Below, in pieces: positions 23,744 to 31,616 of a DNA stretch of 52,655 bases. Origin of the DNA: JAYQUR01 sp038133505 (lineage in GTDB: Bacteria; Pseudomonadota; Alphaproteobacteria; MPNO01; UBA830). The first letter of the stretch is position 1. Each line of letters starts with the position of its first letter. A program made the position numbers and the translations under genes. A model generated the notes under the pieces. That model ran no database searches. It saw nothing but the letters and a program-made list of their open reading frames with translations, and was not told the origin of the DNA. The stretch covers positions 1 to 52,655 of the forward strand of contig JAYPTI010000003.1 in assembly GCA_038133505.1 (NCBI GenBank), read 5' to 3'.

Positions 23744-25096
23744 TCAGCGACCCGCTTCGTCTCCCGCGACGAAACGTTCCAGCCAATGAATATCATAATC
23801 GCCGTTTACGAAATTGGAATCCTCGACGATCCGCTGATGCAGCGGGATGGTCGTCTCTATACCGCCGATGACGTACTCTTCCAGCGACCGCCGCAGGCGC
23901 ATCAGGCACTCGTTGCGGTTCCGCCCGTGCACGATCAGCTTGGCGACGAGGCTGTCGTAGTAGGGCGGGATCACGTAGCCCGAATAGAGGCCGGAATCCA
24001 CGCGCACGTCGAGGCCCCCGGGCGGGTGGTACTCGGTGACCCGGCCGGGAGACGGAACGAATGTCTCTGGGTGTTCCGCAGTTATGCGGCATTCGATCGC
24101 GTGGCCCGAAAAGGCGATGTCGGACTGTTCGAACGACAGCTTCGAGCCGGCCGCGACCCGGATCTGCTCGCGCACCATGTCGATGCCCGTGATCATTTCG
24201 GTCACCGGGTGTTCGACCTGCAATCGCGTATTCATCTCGATGAAGTAGAACTCGCCGTTTTCGTAAAGGAACTCGATGGTTCCCGCATTCCGGTATCCCA
24301 TCGCCCGCACGGCAGAAGACGCAATCTGTCCGATTTTCTCGCGTTCCGCGTCGTTCAGCGCAGGGGACCGAGCTTCTTCCAGCACCTTCTGGTGACGGCG
24401 CTGCAGCGAGCAGTCGCGCTCGCCGAGATGCACGGCGCCGCCCTGTCCGTCGCCGAAAACCTGCACCTCGATGTGGCGGGGCTTCTCGAGATATTTCTCC
24501 AGGTAGACGGTGTCGTCGCGGAAGCTCGCCTTTGCCTCCGTCCGCGCCATCGTATAGGCGGATTCGACCTCGGCGGCACTGCGGACGACCTGCATGCCGC
24601 GCCCGCCGCCGCCGCCGGCCGCCTTGATCAGGACCGGATAGCCGATCCGGTCGGCCACGCTTCGCGCCTCAGCCGGGCTGTCGAGCGCGCCCTCGGAGCC
24701 CGGCACGACCGGCACGCCGTTTTCCTGAACGGCCCTCTTGGCCGCGACCTTGTCGCCCATCAGCGCGATGTGATCCGGGGTCGGGCCGATGAACGTGAAA
24801 CCGTGCTCTTCCAGGATGGAGGCGAAGCTTGCGTCCTCCGACAGGAATCCGTAACCCGGATGAACCGCATCGGCGCCGACGATCGTCGCGGCCGACACGA
24901 TGGCGGGAATGTTCAGATAGCTGTCCTTGGCGGCCGGCGGTCCGAGGCAGACGCTTTCGTCGGCAAGCCGGACGTGCATCGCGTCGGCGTCGGCGGTGGA
25001 ATGGACCGCGACCGTGGCGATGCCCATCTCGCGGCACGCGCGATGGATGCGCAGCGCGATCTCTCCCCGATTTGCGATCAGGACCTTTTCGAACAT
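23744..25096 (-). CDS. accC: Acetyl-CoA carboxylase, biotin carboxylase subunit
   Basis: 450 residues, the standard AccC length. It carboxylates the biotin on AccB using ATP and bicarbonate. The N-terminal subdomain begins MFEKVLIANRGEIALR; the ATP-grasp domain has the glycine loop at 161-168; the catalytic pocket EMNTRLQVEHP holds Glu287, Asn289 and Arg291; and the C-terminal domain includes GHAIECRITAEHP. accB lies 29 bp upstream and aat 29 bp downstream on the same strand. The carboxyltransferase genes accA and accD are not here. Confidence 0.98.
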   Translation of the reverse strand: MFEKVLIANRGEIALRIHRACREMGIATVAVHSTADADAMHVRLADESVCLGPPAAKDSYLNIPAIVSAATIVGADAVHPGYGFLSEDASFASILEEHGFTFIGPTPDHIALMGDKVAAKRAVQENGVPVVPGSEGALDSPAEARSVADRIGYPVLIKAAGGGGGRGMQVVRSAAEVESAYTMARTEAKASFRDDTVYLEKYLEKPRHIEVQVFGDGQGGAVHLGERDCSLQRRHQKVLEEARSPALNDAEREKIGQIASSAVRAMGYRNAGTIEFLYENGEFYFIEMNTRLQVEHPVTEMITGIDMVREQIRVAAGSKLSFEQSDIAFSGHAIECRITAEHPETFVPSPGRVTEYHPPGGLDVRVDSGLYSGYVIPPYYDSLVAKLIVHGRNRNECLMRLRRSLEEYVIGGIETTIPLHQRIVEDSNFVNGDYDIHWLERFVAGDEAGR

Positions 25097-25125
25097 TCCG
25101 CCGGACCTTCGGGGCGCCTTTCGCG

Positions 25126-25581
25126 CTACTCGATGACCATCAGCTCTTCGCCGAATTCGACCGGTGTCGAATCCGAGACCAGAATCTGAACGATTTTCCC
25201 TGCGCGCGGCGCGCGCACCGGATTGTAAGTCTTCATCGCCTCGATCAGCAGGATCGTCTGGCCCTCGGAGACGGTATCGCCGGGCTTGACGAATGCTTCC
25301 GCGCCCGGCTCCGGCGACAGATAGACGGTGCCGACCATCGGCGAGGTGACGACGGTGCCGTTGGCGGCCGCAGACGTCTTTTCCGACGTATCGCCGCCGG
25401 ATGCGGCAGGTGCGGCGGCCGGCGCCTCGACGACGGGGGCGGCGACGACGGCGCCCGTCTGCCGCGCGATCCTTATCCGTCTGCCGTTGCTCTCGTACTC
25501 GATTTCGCTCAGTCCGGTCTCGCCGAGAAGTTCCGCCAGCTTGCGGACGAGTTCCGGGTCGACGTCGAAATTGCTGGGCAT
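25126..25581 (-). CDS. accB: Acetyl-CoA carboxylase biotin carboxyl carrier protein
   Basis: 151 residues from the ATG at 25581, which shares one base with the aroQ stop (TGATG). An N-terminal helical region (VDPELVRKLAELLGETGLSEIE) is joined by an Ala/Pro-rich linker (about 55-75) to the biotinyl domain. The biotin-accepting Lys117 lies in EAMKTYNPV, where the usual residue after the lysine is Met; Thr is a known alphaproteobacterial variant. The PGDTVSEGQTI turn and the symmetrical APRAGKIVQIL half complete the fold. It carries the carboxyl group between AccC and AccAD. Confidence 0.96.
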   Translation of the reverse strand: MPSNFDVDPELVRKLAELLGETGLSEIEYESNGRRIRIARQTGAVVAAPVVEAPAAAPAASGGDTSEKTSAAANGTVVTSPMVGTVYLSPEPGAEAFVKPGDTVSEGQTILLIEAMKTYNPVRAPRAGKIVQILVSDSTPVEFGEELMVIE

Positions 25582-26039
25582 CAGGCTCCCTCTGCCGGGT
25601 CGGTCATGCGGCAAGCCGCATCAATGGCCAGAACATAGCCGTGTGCGCCGAATCCCGAAATGATTCCCTGCGCGGCGGCGGAAATGTACGAGTGATGGCG
25701 GAACGCCTCGCGCTGGAAGATGTTCGAGATGTGGATTTCGACGACCGGCTTACCGAAGACGAGGAGGGCGTCCATGATTGCGACCGACGTATGGGTGAAG
25801 GCGGCGGGGTTGATGACGATGGCGTCCGCGGTTTCGCGGGCTTCCTGTATCCAGCCGACCAGCTCGGATTCGCTGTTGCTCTGACGGAAATCGATTTCGG
25901 CGCCGGCGGACGCGGCGTGCGCCTCGCACATCGCGCGGATGTCGTCGAGAGTCTGGTGGCCGTAGATCTCCGGCTCTCGCACCCCGAGCATGTTGAGGTT
26001 CGGCCCGTTCAATATCAGCAGTCTTACGGAATCGGCCAC
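25581..26039 (-). CDS. aroQ: 3-dehydroquinate dehydratase, type II
   Basis: 152 residues from a GTG start preceded by AAGGTG at good spacing; this gives the standard type II length, whereas the frame stays open to 26126. It dehydrates 3-dehydroquinate in the shikimate pathway as a dodecamer. Active-site elements are all present: LNGPNLNMLGVREPEIYG with Tyr26 as the base, RQSNSESELV on the mobile loop, INPAAFTHTS, and EIHISN with His103. It leads the aroQ-accB-accC-aat operon and is coupled to accB through a one-base overlap. Confidence 0.95.
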   Translation of the reverse strand: MADSVRLLILNGPNLNMLGVREPEIYGHQTLDDIRAMCEAHAASAGAEIDFRQSNSESELVGWIQEARETADAIVINPAAFTHTSVAIMDALLVFGKPVVEIHISNIFQREAFRHHSYISAAAQGIISGFGAHGYVLAIDAACRMTDPAEGA

Positions 26040-26239
26040 GGCGACACCTTGAAAATGTGCTCCTACAGCAGTACCGCAATCGGACTCGGTTCGGCAACGG
26101 GCCAAAAACCGCCGTTTTCTCGGCATCCGGCGAAAACGATTCGGTTCACCCGAAATCCGTATTCGGCGGCGCTTTATCCGTTTGTAATGAAAGGTTGAAT
26201 TTTACCGGACTTTAACCTTATTGCCGCAGTTTTCGCAGC

Positions 26240-26725
26240 ATGGATACCTTGAACAAACCTTCCGAGAATTCCGACGCGCCGCAGGGTATGGAGCGCCGGA
26301 TGGTTCTGCGCCTTCTGGCGCGGTGGTGTCAGTGGCAGGACGACGACGATTTTCCGTCCTTCAGCTGCGTCGATCCGGAAGAGATCGAGGATATGTGGCC
26401 GTATTGCTTCGTGCTCGACTTCCTGGGCTACGAAGAAGACCCCGTCGTCCGCATGGTCGGCGACGCGCTCGCCGACTACATGCCGTACGACGGGGTCAAC
26501 AACCGGCTTTCGGACCTTCCGGCGGGAACGCTGGTCGAACATGCGGCCGCGTACTATCCGGAAATCCTCCACCGCGGCGTGCCGATTTCGCGCGGCGGGG
26601 AGTTCAAGAAATACGACGGCAAGAAGGTGCTTTATCGCAGCATCATCCTGCCGATGAGCGATGACGGACGGACGATCTCCGGTCTTCTCGGCGCCGCGAA
26701 CTGCCGGGAAGTCAGCGGGGAATAG
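26240..26725 (+). CDS. PAS_5 family protein
   Basis: 161 residues, soluble. After a short polar N terminus the protein follows the alphaproteobacterial PAS_5 pattern: RMVLRLLARWCQWQ, FVLDFLGYEEDPVVRMVGDAL, EHAAAYYPEILHRGVPIS, and LYRSIILPMSDDGRTISGLLGAANC. Such single-domain PAS proteins have no fused kinase or cyclase and presumably sense or bind a partner. The gene starts a plus-strand group with the tail-anchored orphan 30 bp downstream, and its upstream region is divergent from aroQ. No ligand or partner can be named. Confidence 0.82.
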   Translation: MDTLNKPSENSDAPQGMERRMVLRLLARWCQWQDDDDFPSFSCVDPEEIEDMWPYCFVLDFLGYEEDPVVRMVGDALADYMPYDGVNNRLSDLPAGTLVEHAAAYYPEILHRGVPISRGGEFKKYDGKKVLYRSIILPMSDDGRTISGLLGAANCREVSGE

Positions 26726-26755
26726 GACCGGCAAGAGGGGACCCGGGACACAGTC

Positions 26756-27193
26756 ATGTCGGATATGAAGGCATTCGAGATCCACACTTACCAAAGCGGT
26801 AAGTGGAAGATCGATTCCGTTTTCGACGATCGCGACCTCGCGATGTTCGAGGCGAGCCGCATGGACGAGAGCGGCCGGTATTCCGGCGTGCGCGTCATCG
26901 AGGAAATCTTCGTCGAACAGACCCAGCAGACCCGGACCCGGACGATCTTCCGCGGCAGCAAGGTCGAGGCGAACAACGCTGCCGAACTGCGCAAGTCCAA
27001 GCAGGCCCGCCAGCAGGCGCAGCAGAATCGCGCGCAGCGCCAGAAGGAAGAAATCGTCCGCCGCCAACACGCCCATAAACGCGCGATCCGGAAGAAGTCC
27101 AGCCCGGTCAGGCTGTTCTATATCAGCCTGTTCATCCTGGCGCTCGCGGGCGGAATGATGTACGGCCTGTATCATCTGCAGACCGGGCTCTGA
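26756..27193 (+). CDS. Small tail-anchored protein of unknown function
   Basis: 145 residues in three parts. Residues 1-60 form a small folded domain (FEIHTYQSGKWKIDSVFDD, RYSGVRVIEEIF) reminiscent of short 'response to damage' style domains in alphaproteobacteria; I cannot name it. Residues 70-115 are strongly basic and glutamine-rich (KQARQQAQQNRAQRQ), probably helical. Residues 119-141 form a single membrane helix, with only a few residues after it. The topology is thus N-in, tail-anchored. It directly follows the PAS_5 gene, so the two may form a sensing unit. Function unknown. Confidence 0.7.
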   Translation: MSDMKAFEIHTYQSGKWKIDSVFDDRDLAMFEASRMDESGRYSGVRVIEEIFVEQTQQTRTRTIFRGSKVEANNAAELRKSKQARQQAQQNRAQRQKEEIVRRQHAHKRAIRKKSSPVRLFYISLFILALAGGMMYGLYHLQTGL

Positions 27194-27221
27194 GTTTTTT
27201 CGCGCCGGGTCTATTTTCCGT

Positions 27222-27250
27222 TTGTAACGCCGGGCGCTTGGGACTAAAAC
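27222..27250 (+). promoter_or_regulatory. Candidate promoter of the PLP decarboxylase gene
   Basis: TTGTAA (27222-27227) and TAAAAC (27245-27250) are spaced by 17 bp, 50 bp before the ATG; each matches the consensus at four of six positions. The -35 lies inside TCCGTTTGTAA, an 11-bp string also found at 26177-26187 before the PAS_5 gene. Prediction from spacing and similarity only. Confidence 0.4.
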
Positions 27251-27299
27251 GCGCCACCCTGAAAATGCCGCGATCGTGCGGCGGGGTGGAGCAAGCGAA

Positions 27300-28430
27300 A
27301 TGACCGAGAAAATCCGCCGATTTTTGGAAGAACGCCGACCCGAGACGCCGTGTCTGGTCGTCGATCTCGACGTGGTGTCCGAGAATTACCGGGCGCTCTC
27401 GCAGGCGCTTCCCCACGCCGACATTTTCTATGCGGTGAAGGCCAACCCGGCCCGCGAAATCCTTTCCATGCTGATGGGGATGGGCTCGCACTTCGATGCG
27501 GCGAGCATCTACGAAGTCGAACATTGCCTCGACCTCGGCGTATCGCCGGACCGGGTCAGTTTCGGCAATACCGTCAAGAAGGAGCGGGATATCGCGCGGG
27601 CCTTCGAGCAGGGCATCCAGCTCTATGCGTTCGACAGCCGCGCCGAGCTCGACAAGCTTGCCGCTGCGGCACCCGGCGCACGCGTCTTCTGTCGGATCTT
27701 CATGGACGGCGTCGGCTCCGACTGGCCGCTGTCCCGCAAGTTCGGCTGCGAGCCGGATATGGCGATCGAGCTTTTGTCGGAAGCGGGCGAAAAAGGCCTG
27801 AACCCGATCGGAGTGTCGTTCCACGTCGGCTCTCAGCAGCGCGACCTCACCCAATACGATGTCGCCGTCGGACGCGCGGCGACGATCTTCAGCGATCTCG
27901 GTGCCCGGGGCATCAAGCTCGAGATGATGAATATCGGCGGCGGTTTTCCCGCTCGCTACCGCAACGATATCGAGCCGGTCGCGGCCTACGGCGAGGCGAT
28001 CCGCGCCGCCGTGGTTAAGTATTTCGGCAACCGCCCGCCGCGCATCGTGGCGGAACCCGGCCGGAGCATTGCCGGCGACGCGGGTATCCTGCAGACGGAA
28101 GTCGTCCTTGTCGCGGAGAAATCGCGCGGTCCGGGCAAGCGGTGGGTTTTCCTCGACGTCGGCAAGTTCGGCGGGCTGCCCGAAACGCACGAAGAGTCCA
28201 TCCAGTACCGGATCACCACGCCGCACGACGGCGGGGCGGTCGGCCCCGTCGTGATCGCCGGTCCCACCTGCGACGAAGTCGACGTGCTCTACAAGGAAGC
28301 GGACTACCAGCTTCCGATGGCGCTGCAGGCCGGGGACAAGATCGAGTTCCTGTCGACCGGCGCCTACACGGCGACCTACGCGTCGATCGGCTTCAACGGC
28401 TTCCCGCCGCTCAACGAATATTACATCTGA
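27300..28430 (+). CDS. Type III PLP-dependent decarboxylase (ornithine/lysine/DAP decarboxylase group)
   Basis: 376 residues from the ATG at 27300, which has a GGAG ribosome-binding site; the frame opens at 27276. An alanine-racemase-type barrel carries the PLP lysine, Lys47, in FYAVKANP, with HVGSQ and the phosphate-binding NIGGGFP, then EPGRSIAG. The C-terminal domain provides the dimer-interface catalytic GPTCDEVD (Cys324, Asp325). The short length and CDEVD match eukaryotic-type/alphaproteobacterial ornithine decarboxylases, which start putrescine and polyamine synthesis; lysine or both substrates are possible. A GST gene follows on the same strand after an intergenic palindrome. Confidence 0.9.
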   Translation: MTEKIRRFLEERRPETPCLVVDLDVVSENYRALSQALPHADIFYAVKANPAREILSMLMGMGSHFDAASIYEVEHCLDLGVSPDRVSFGNTVKKERDIARAFEQGIQLYAFDSRAELDKLAAAAPGARVFCRIFMDGVGSDWPLSRKFGCEPDMAIELLSEAGEKGLNPIGVSFHVGSQQRDLTQYDVAVGRAATIFSDLGARGIKLEMMNIGGGFPARYRNDIEPVAAYGEAIRAAVVKYFGNRPPRIVAEPGRSIAGDAGILQTEVVLVAEKSRGPGKRWVFLDVGKFGGLPETHEESIQYRITTPHDGGAVGPVVIAGPTCDEVDVLYKEADYQLPMALQAGDKIEFLSTGAYTATYASIGFNGFPPLNEYYI

Positions 28431-28452
28431 GCAGGCCTCAATTCGGGCGGAT

Positions 28453-28523
28453 CCGGCCCGCTCCCTCATCCGGCCACGCGCGCTGTTGCTCGCGTCGGGC
28501 GGCCCGAAGAGGGAGCGGGCCGG
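28453..28523. repeat. Long inverted repeat in the gap between decarboxylase and GST genes
   Basis: Perfect 15-bp arms CCGGCCCGCTCCCTC (28453-28467) and GAGGGAGCGGGCCGG (28509-28523) flank a 41-base loop that itself contains GC-rich palindromic pieces. There is no T-tract, so terminator function is unlikely. The architecture matches dispersed intergenic palindromes (REP/RIME type) of alphaproteobacteria; its copy number is not visible in this window. Confidence 0.7.
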
Positions 28524-28618
28524 CGCCGGATAAATGCGTTCCGCGCCCGGCTGGATCGCCTGCGCGCCTCCCCTTACACTGCCGCCAACGCAGCAATTCG
28601 GGATCGAAGGGGAGCACA

Positions 28619-29254
28619 ATGAAACTCTATGGATTTTCGCGGTCGTCGGCGGCTTTTCGCGTCCGCATCGCCCTGAACCTCAAGGGCTTGTCCTGGGACC
28701 ACGTCAATATCAGCCTGCCGGGCGGCGATCAGTTCGGCGAGGATTACCTGAAGGTCAATCCGCAGGCGCGCGTGCCGACGCTGATCGACGGCGACGCGTC
28801 GCTGTTCCAGTCGATGGCGATCCTCGAGTATCTCGACGAGACGCACCCCGAGCCGGCTTTCCTGCCCGCCGATCCGGTCGCGCGCGCACGGGTTCGCGGT
28901 CTCGCGGACATCATCGCCTGCGATATCCATCCGCTGAACAATCTCGCGGTGCTGAAGTTCCTGTCGAAGCCCATCGGCGCCGACAAGGAGGCGATCGAGA
29001 AGGTCTGGTATCCGCACTGGATCGCGGAGGGTTTAAAGGCGCTGGAAGCGCATCTCGCCCGGGATTCGGAAACCGGCACGTTCGCGCACGGCGATGCGCC
29101 GGGCCTGGTCGACATCTGCATCGTGCCGCAGGTGTTCAACGCCCAGCGCTACGAATGCGACCTCGCGCCGTTCCCGACGATCATGCGGATTTTCGACGCG
29201 TGCATGGCGCTCGACGCGTTCGACGCCGCGCAGCCGTCCAAGCAACCGGATTGA
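28619..29254 (+). CDS. Glutathione S-transferase, zeta/maleylacetoacetate-isomerase-like
   Basis: 211 residues, the usual GST size. The thioredoxin-like N domain starts MKLYGFSRSSAAFRVRIAL; zeta-class enzymes have SSCxxRVRIAL here, so the active-site serine pair (Ser9, Ser10) is kept and the cysteine is replaced by Ala11. VPTLIDGD and LFQSMAILEYLDE form the glutathione site. The helical C domain carries CDIHPLNNLAVLKFL and a closing PGLVDICIVPQVFNAQRY. Possible roles are maleylacetoacetate or maleylpyruvate isomerisation, or general detoxification. No tyrosine- or gentisate-degradation genes are adjacent, so the substrate is open. Confidence 0.85.
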   Translation: MKLYGFSRSSAAFRVRIALNLKGLSWDHVNISLPGGDQFGEDYLKVNPQARVPTLIDGDASLFQSMAILEYLDETHPEPAFLPADPVARARVRGLADIIACDIHPLNNLAVLKFLSKPIGADKEAIEKVWYPHWIAEGLKALEAHLARDSETGTFAHGDAPGLVDICIVPQVFNAQRYECDLAPFPTIMRIFDACMALDAFDAAQPSKQPD

Positions 29255-29296
29255 TTCGTCCGGAGATCGCCGCGCCTGACGGCCGATGGGCCCCGG

Positions 29297-30073
29297 TTAT
29301 TTCTTTTCCCGGATCTGCGCGACGATGGCGCGCATCGATTCAAGATCCTGGCCGCCGCGGATGAGACGGTCGCCGATCAGGAACGACGGCGTGCCGTTCA
29401 GCTTGAGCTTTTCCGCAAGCTCGTAGTTCCGCTGGAGGATCGCGTTGGTCTCGGCGGAGCCCATGTCCTTGCGGAGACGGTCGACATCGAGTCCGACCGT
29501 GGCCGCGATGCGGAGGATCGAGGGTTCCTCGAGGCTGGTTCGCGACTGCATCAACGCGGTGTGAAGTTCGAAATACTTCCCCTGCTTCTGCGCGGCGATC
29601 GCGGCGCGCGCGGCGATGACGGAATCGGGACCCAGGATGGGCCATTCCTTGTAGACGCGGCGGATATTCTTGTCCCCGTCGACGAGCTCTTTCACGATCG
29701 GGTGCACCCGCCGGCAGACGCCGCATCGATAATCGAAGAATTCGACGATCGTCACGTCGCCCGCCGGGTTTCCGCCGACAGGGGAGGTCGGGTCGCGGTA
29801 GATCACGTCCGTATTCGACACCACCGCCTGCCTGTCCGCCTGCTGTTCGGCAAGCTGCTTCTTCTCCCGCAGCTTGGCGATGGCCTCCATGATGATTTCG
29901 GGGTTTTCGAGGAGGTAGTCCCGGATTACCTGCTCCATCGCAGCTTTGTCGGCCGGCGAGGCGGGGCCCGCCGCGGCGGCCGGTTGGGCGAACGAGAGCG
30001 CGACTGCGCCGAGCATGCCGCAGCAGAGCGCGCGGATGCGTCGCGATAGGCCGGATCGAGCGGGGTATGACAT
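29297..30073 (-). CDS. DsbA-family thioredoxin-fold protein (exported)
   Basis: 258 residues from the ATG at 30073, which has AAAGGAA upstream. A signal peptide (about 1-35, ending AAAA) exports it. Before the thioredoxin fold lies a helical stretch (about 42-80) containing IRDYLLENPEIIMEAIAKL, typical of the DsbA/Com1/ScsC-like group. The active site is Cys117-Gly-Val-Cys120 in FFDYRCGVC, and the cis-proline loop is NGTPSFLIG. It should act as a periplasmic disulfide oxidase or isomerase; the N-terminal helix suggests oligomerisation. The M48 protease gene lies 108 bp upstream on the same strand, a pairing often seen in alphaproteobacteria. Confidence 0.9.
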   Translation of the reverse strand: MSYPARSGLSRRIRALCCGMLGAVALSFAQPAAAAGPASPADKAAMEQVIRDYLLENPEIIMEAIAKLREKKQLAEQQADRQAVVSNTDVIYRDPTSPVGGNPAGDVTIVEFFDYRCGVCRRVHPIVKELVDGDKNIRRVYKEWPILGPDSVIAARAAIAAQKQGKYFELHTALMQSRTSLEEPSILRIAATVGLDVDRLRKDMGSAETNAILQRNYELAEKLKLNGTPSFLIGDRLIRGGQDLESMRAIVAQIREKK

Positions 30074-30089
30074 CTTCGTTCCTTTGCCG

Positions 30090-30110
30090 GCGCGCCCGGC
30101 ACGGGCGCGC
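30090..30110 (-). promoter_or_regulatory. GC-rich hairpin in the leader of the dsbA-like gene
   Basis: Perfect 9-bp arms GCGCGCCCG / CGGGCGCGC surround a GCA loop, ending 17 bp before the ATG and directly next to the AAAGGAA ribosome-binding site. No T-tract follows, so it is unlikely to terminate. It could modulate translation or protect the transcript end; this is inferred from position only. Confidence 0.5.
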
Positions 30111-30145
30111 ATTGAGTGCTGTGTCAACATAGCGCGCGAAACGCT

Positions 30146-30160
30146 AATTGACGGTCAATT
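30146..30160. promoter_or_regulatory. Palindrome AATTGAC-G-GTCAATT, possible operator
   Basis: A perfect 7-bp inverted repeat around one base in the spacer between the M48 protease gene and the downstream dsbA-like gene. The minus-strand half contains TTGACC, which could be a -35 element, so a repressor here could block transcription of the dsbA-like gene. No matching second copy is visible in the window. Confidence 0.4.
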
Positions 30161-30181
30161 CTGCTTGAACCGCGGAAATCG

Positions 30182-31543
30182 TCAGTTCTTCCTGTTTTTC
30201 TTGTGCTGGCGTTCGGCGGTGTCGAAAAGATCCTGCGCCCGGAGCCAGGCGGGTTCGCCTTCCTTGAGCAGGCGCATCGCCTTCTGCGCCTGTCCCATCG
30301 CGTCGAAGGGGTGGCCCGTCAGCAGGTTGTATTCCGCGAGCGACAGTGCGGAAAGGCCCAATTCGCCGTTCCGGCCGTAGGTGATCGCCGCCAGCCGCCA
30401 GGCGATCGGCATGTACCGTTCGCGGCGGAGCGCCTGTTTCAGGTGCGCCTCCGCTTTCTGAATCATGCCGGGCCCGTCGAGTTCGATCAGGACATGGGCG
30501 AGACCGACCCGCAGCAGCGGCTCGTTCGGCCTCAGGTCCACCGACTTCTGGTAGAAGGGAAGGGCCTCCGCACCGCGCGCGTTCTCGAACAGCATCTGAC
30601 CCTTGAGTTCCTGGAACCAGGGATCGTCTGGCATCTGCGCGATCAGGCTGTCGATCAGCGGCAATGCCTCCTTGAGGTTCGCGTCGCGATAGTAGGCGAT
30701 CGAGCGCGCGTAGCGCGCGGCCACGGACGGGTCGTCGGCCTTGTAGTCGCGGAGTGTCTTCGATGTCGGATTGAGGAAGCCGGCGAGCTTCGCCGTCATG
30801 CGGTCGTGTTCCGCCTTGAGTGCCGAGGGAATTACCGCGTTGGAGTACCGCGATTTCGCGACATGATCCTCCATGAAGGCGATCCGGTCCCGGGTGAGCG
30901 GATGGGTGATTACATACGAATCCTGCCGCGACCGATGGAGCAGCTCCTGGTCCTGGAGGACTTCGAAGAATTCCAGCAATCCCTTCGCCGAAGCCTGCGT
31001 CTGATCGAGCAGATTGACCGCGACCTGGTCCGCCGAGCGTTCCTGCGTCCGGCTGAACTTGAGCAGGTTCTGGAGCGCGATGTCCTGCGCCTTGGCGGAA
31101 CCGGCCGCCGCCGCGCCCGGGTCGCCCGCTAGCACGCCGATGGCGATGCCGATGATCGATCCGATCAGGGCCTGGTCCTCGGCGTCGCTGATCGCGCCTT
31201 CCAGGCGGGCGAGGTGGCCGCCCGTTATATGGCCGATTTCGTGCGCGATCACGCCGATGACCTGGCCGGGGTGTTCGGATCGCATCAGCAGGCCGGTCGA
31301 CAGGAATATACGCTGGCCGCGGGCGACGAACGCGTTGAGTTCCGGGCTTCTCAGAAGATGAAAATTAACGTCTTCCGGTACCAGCGAGGCGGCGCGCAGA
31401 AGTGGCGTGGCGTATGCCCGGATGGTATGTTCGATTTCAGCGTCCCGGATCAGCCCCTGCGCCGCCGACGGGGCCGACAACCCGGTCGCGAACAGCGCGG
31501 CCTGCAGTAAAACAACAATGCCGACCGCCCGTTTCGCGACCAT
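30182..31543 (-). CDS. M48-family metalloprotease with TPR repeats (BepA-like)
   Basis: 453 residues from the ATG at 31543, which gives a clean signal peptide (MVAKRAVGIVVLL... to about residue 28). The zinc site is HEIGH at 101-105 with the third ligand Glu in RTQERSADQVAV. From about 270 on, the sequence is helical TPR-like repeats (AALPFYQKSVDLRPNEPLLR and AHLKQALRRERYMP style). This is the layout of BepA/YfgC, a periplasmic protease and chaperone for outer-membrane assembly. The frame remains open to 31618, where ATG codons overlap the divergent gene; one at 31615 has an AGAGG at good spacing, so the start is not settled. Confidence 0.88.
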   Translation of the reverse strand: MVAKRAVGIVVLLQAALFATGLSAPSAAQGLIRDAEIEHTIRAYATPLLRAASLVPEDVNFHLLRSPELNAFVARGQRIFLSTGLLMRSEHPGQVIGVIAHEIGHITGGHLARLEGAISDAEDQALIGSIIGIAIGVLAGDPGAAAAGSAKAQDIALQNLLKFSRTQERSADQVAVNLLDQTQASAKGLLEFFEVLQDQELLHRSRQDSYVITHPLTRDRIAFMEDHVAKSRYSNAVIPSALKAEHDRMTAKLAGFLNPTSKTLRDYKADDPSVAARYARSIAYYRDANLKEALPLIDSLIAQMPDDPWFQELKGQMLFENARGAEALPFYQKSVDLRPNEPLLRVGLAHVLIELDGPGMIQKAEAHLKQALRRERYMPIAWRLAAITYGRNGELGLSALSLAEYNLLTGHPFDAMGQAQKAMRLLKEGEPAWLRAQDLFDTAERQHKKNRKN

Positions 31544-31616
31544 GGACAAGACGCTCGAACGGATACCCGACAGGGAGAAATACGCTTTGCGCACCGGGAG
31601 TGCTCTCAATCGCATC

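Noticed and set aside
27192..27205. T-run after the tail-anchored protein gene as a terminator
   Set aside because: The TTTTTT is preceded only by a four-base repeat (CAGA/TCTG), too weak for a terminator hairpin.
27132..28619. 495-residue minus-strand frame over the decarboxylase gene
   Set aside because: Shadow of the PLP decarboxylase, whose catalytic residues are on the plus strand.
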